64,000 bases of DNA, taken from assembly GCA_016271365.2 (NCBI GenBank), contig CM028131.1, positions 171,744,501 through 171,808,500 on the forward strand, read 5' to 3'. Each line of letters opens with the position of its first letter. The first letter of the stretch is position 1. The notes beneath the pieces are model-generated. The model was not told the origin of the DNA, made no database searches, and worked only from the letters and a program-made list of their open reading frames with translations. Positions 63,001 through 64,000 of the stretch are shown here, piece by piece. The translations under genes were made by a program, and so were the position numbers. Source of the stretch: Neoceratodus forsteri (Eukaryota; Chordata; Ceratodontiformes; Ceratodontidae).

Positions 63001-63299
63001 CCTCCAAGCAAATCAAGCATAAACTATAAAGAGTGGTGAGAATTATTCTTGTTGTGATGCCTCAGACCCTCATTTGTTTGTCTGTCTGGTCCAACTTATT
63101 TTCTGTCCCACTTCCCCAGCAGTAGAGCCGCTTGCCAGAACTCCATCCTGCTGGGAGAAAGCAATATTGTGTGGTGCACATATATCAAAAAGGGTGAACA
63201 TTATTAGTACCTTGTTTGCTGTGAGAACTCCACCATTTGCTTGCCCATCTGCCCTTTCACCATTTCCATCAATGTACCCCACATAATATCCCTTTCTCC
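63001..63299. other. Unassigned sequence before the minisatellite
   Basis: Contains a CTTCCCCAGCAGTAGAGCCG stretch (63110-63130), which could be an inverted minisatellite-type unit. No gene. Confidence 0.4.
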
Positions 63300-64000
63300 C
63301 AGCAGGATGACAGCCACCAAGTGGCTATACTGCTGGCGGAGTAGGATGGAATGCCACCAAGTGGTTCTGCTGTGGGGGGGGGTGGGAGCTGGATGGAGTA
63401 CACCAAGTGGCTCTGCTGCAGGGGTAGAGGAGCAGGACCCAAGGCTGCGACTCTAGTGCTGGGGGAGGGGATGCAGTAACCACTAAGTTGTTTTGCTGCA
63501 TGGGGGTGAGTGGGATGGAGTGCCACTGAGCGGCCCTGCTGCTGGGGAAGGGGGAGCAGGAGTGACTGCCACCAAGTGGTTCTGCTGCTAGGGTAGGGGA
63601 GTGAGACAGTGATGCCAAGTGACTCTGCTACTGGGGTCTAGAGAGCAGAATGGAGTGAGGGGGAAGTGGGATGGAGTGCTGCTGAGCAGCTCTGCTGCTG
63701 GGGTAGGGGAGCAGGACAGTGCAGCCAAGCAGTTCTGCTGCTGGGGTAGGGAGTGGGACCTGAGGCTGCAGCTCTGCTGCTGGATGATGGGAAGCAGGAT
63801 GGGGTGCCGCTGAGTGGCTCTGCTGTTGGACTAGGGGAGTGGGACAGTGACACTAAGTGGTTCTGATGCTGGGGGTGGGGGAGCAGAATGGAGTGTTACT
63901 GAGCAGCTGTGTTACTGGGAAGTGAAGACAGAGTAGGATGGAGTACCACCAAGTGGCTCTGCTAGTGGGGAAGTTTGATGGAGTACCACCGAGTGGCTCT
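63300..64000 (+). repeat. Minisatellite, ~45-60 bp unit, runs off the window end
   Basis: The motif CCACCAAGTGGTTCTGCTGC or a variant (ACCAAGTGGCTCTGCT, CACTGAGCGGCCCTGCTGCT, GCTGAGCAGCTCTGCTGCTG) followed by GGGG.AGGGGAGCAGGA and ATGGAGTGC recurs at least 13 times, at spacings of about 39-60 bp. Open frames on both strands across it are by-products of the repeat. The right boundary is outside the window. Confidence 0.88.

Noticed and set aside
63269..63853. Open frames on both strands at the window end
   Set aside because: They are products of the 39-60 bp minisatellite, whose unit lacks stops in several frames.
1..64000. Bacterial-type defence, toxin-antitoxin or biosynthetic gene systems
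   Set aside because: No operon structure, ribosome-binding sites or closely packed long frames; all longer frames trace to eukaryotic transposable elements or simple repeats.

Overview
This window reads as intergenic DNA from a large, repeat-rich vertebrate genome. I found no host protein-coding gene, no rRNA gene, no stand-alone tRNA gene and no CRISPR array. The transposon mix is CR1, L2/Rex1-like and L1/Tx1-like LINEs, tRNA-headed SINEs, Gypsy with a SCAN-like gag, hAT MITEs and a Kolobok-like transposase relic. That points to a non-mammalian vertebrate, and an amphibian (perhaps a caecilian) is my guess from the overall mix. The species is inference only.

Layout. 1-11.8 kb: a Rex1/L2-like fragment, four CR1 pieces in both orientations, a 116-bp hairpin MITE and a tandem array with a period of about 296 bp. 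11.9-16.2 kb: two copies of a SINE with clear target-site duplications (TSDs), and a 656-bp near-perfect foldback element flanked by TTAA. 16.2-26.2 kb: one CR1 copy split twice, first by a 1.15-kb foldback element with a 3-bp TSD and then by a nearly complete 6.2-kb L1 with a 14-bp TSD. 26.2-31.5 kb: a third long foldback, then the best CR1 copy, with ORF1 (SGNH/GDSL esterase) and ORF2 (endonuclease plus reverse transcriptase). 31.5-44.7 kb: minisatellite, L2 copies, a SINE and a rearranged Gypsy piece with a primer-binding site matching tRNA-Leu. 44.9-48.7 kb: a minus-strand Gypsy element whose integrase follows directly on the protease, with a foldback inserted in gag, then a textbook hAT MITE with an 8-bp TSD. 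49-56 kb: another SINE and a patchwork of CR1 pieces nested in each other. 56.3-64 kb: a Kolobok-like transposase relic, more SINE and CR1, hairpin MITEs, a 0.5-kb foldback and a minisatellite that runs off the window end.

The parts relate as parasites and hosts rather than as pathways. The poly(A)-tailed SINE with long TSDs looks mobilised by the resident L1. Short elements ending in AATAAATAAATA share 3' tails with the L2-like LINEs. The most unusual feature is the number of long inverted-repeat (foldback) elements: five of about 240-1150 bp plus many short hairpins, mostly without any coding content. Every coding frame found is broken by stops or frameshifts, so all are annotated as pseudogenes or fossils.
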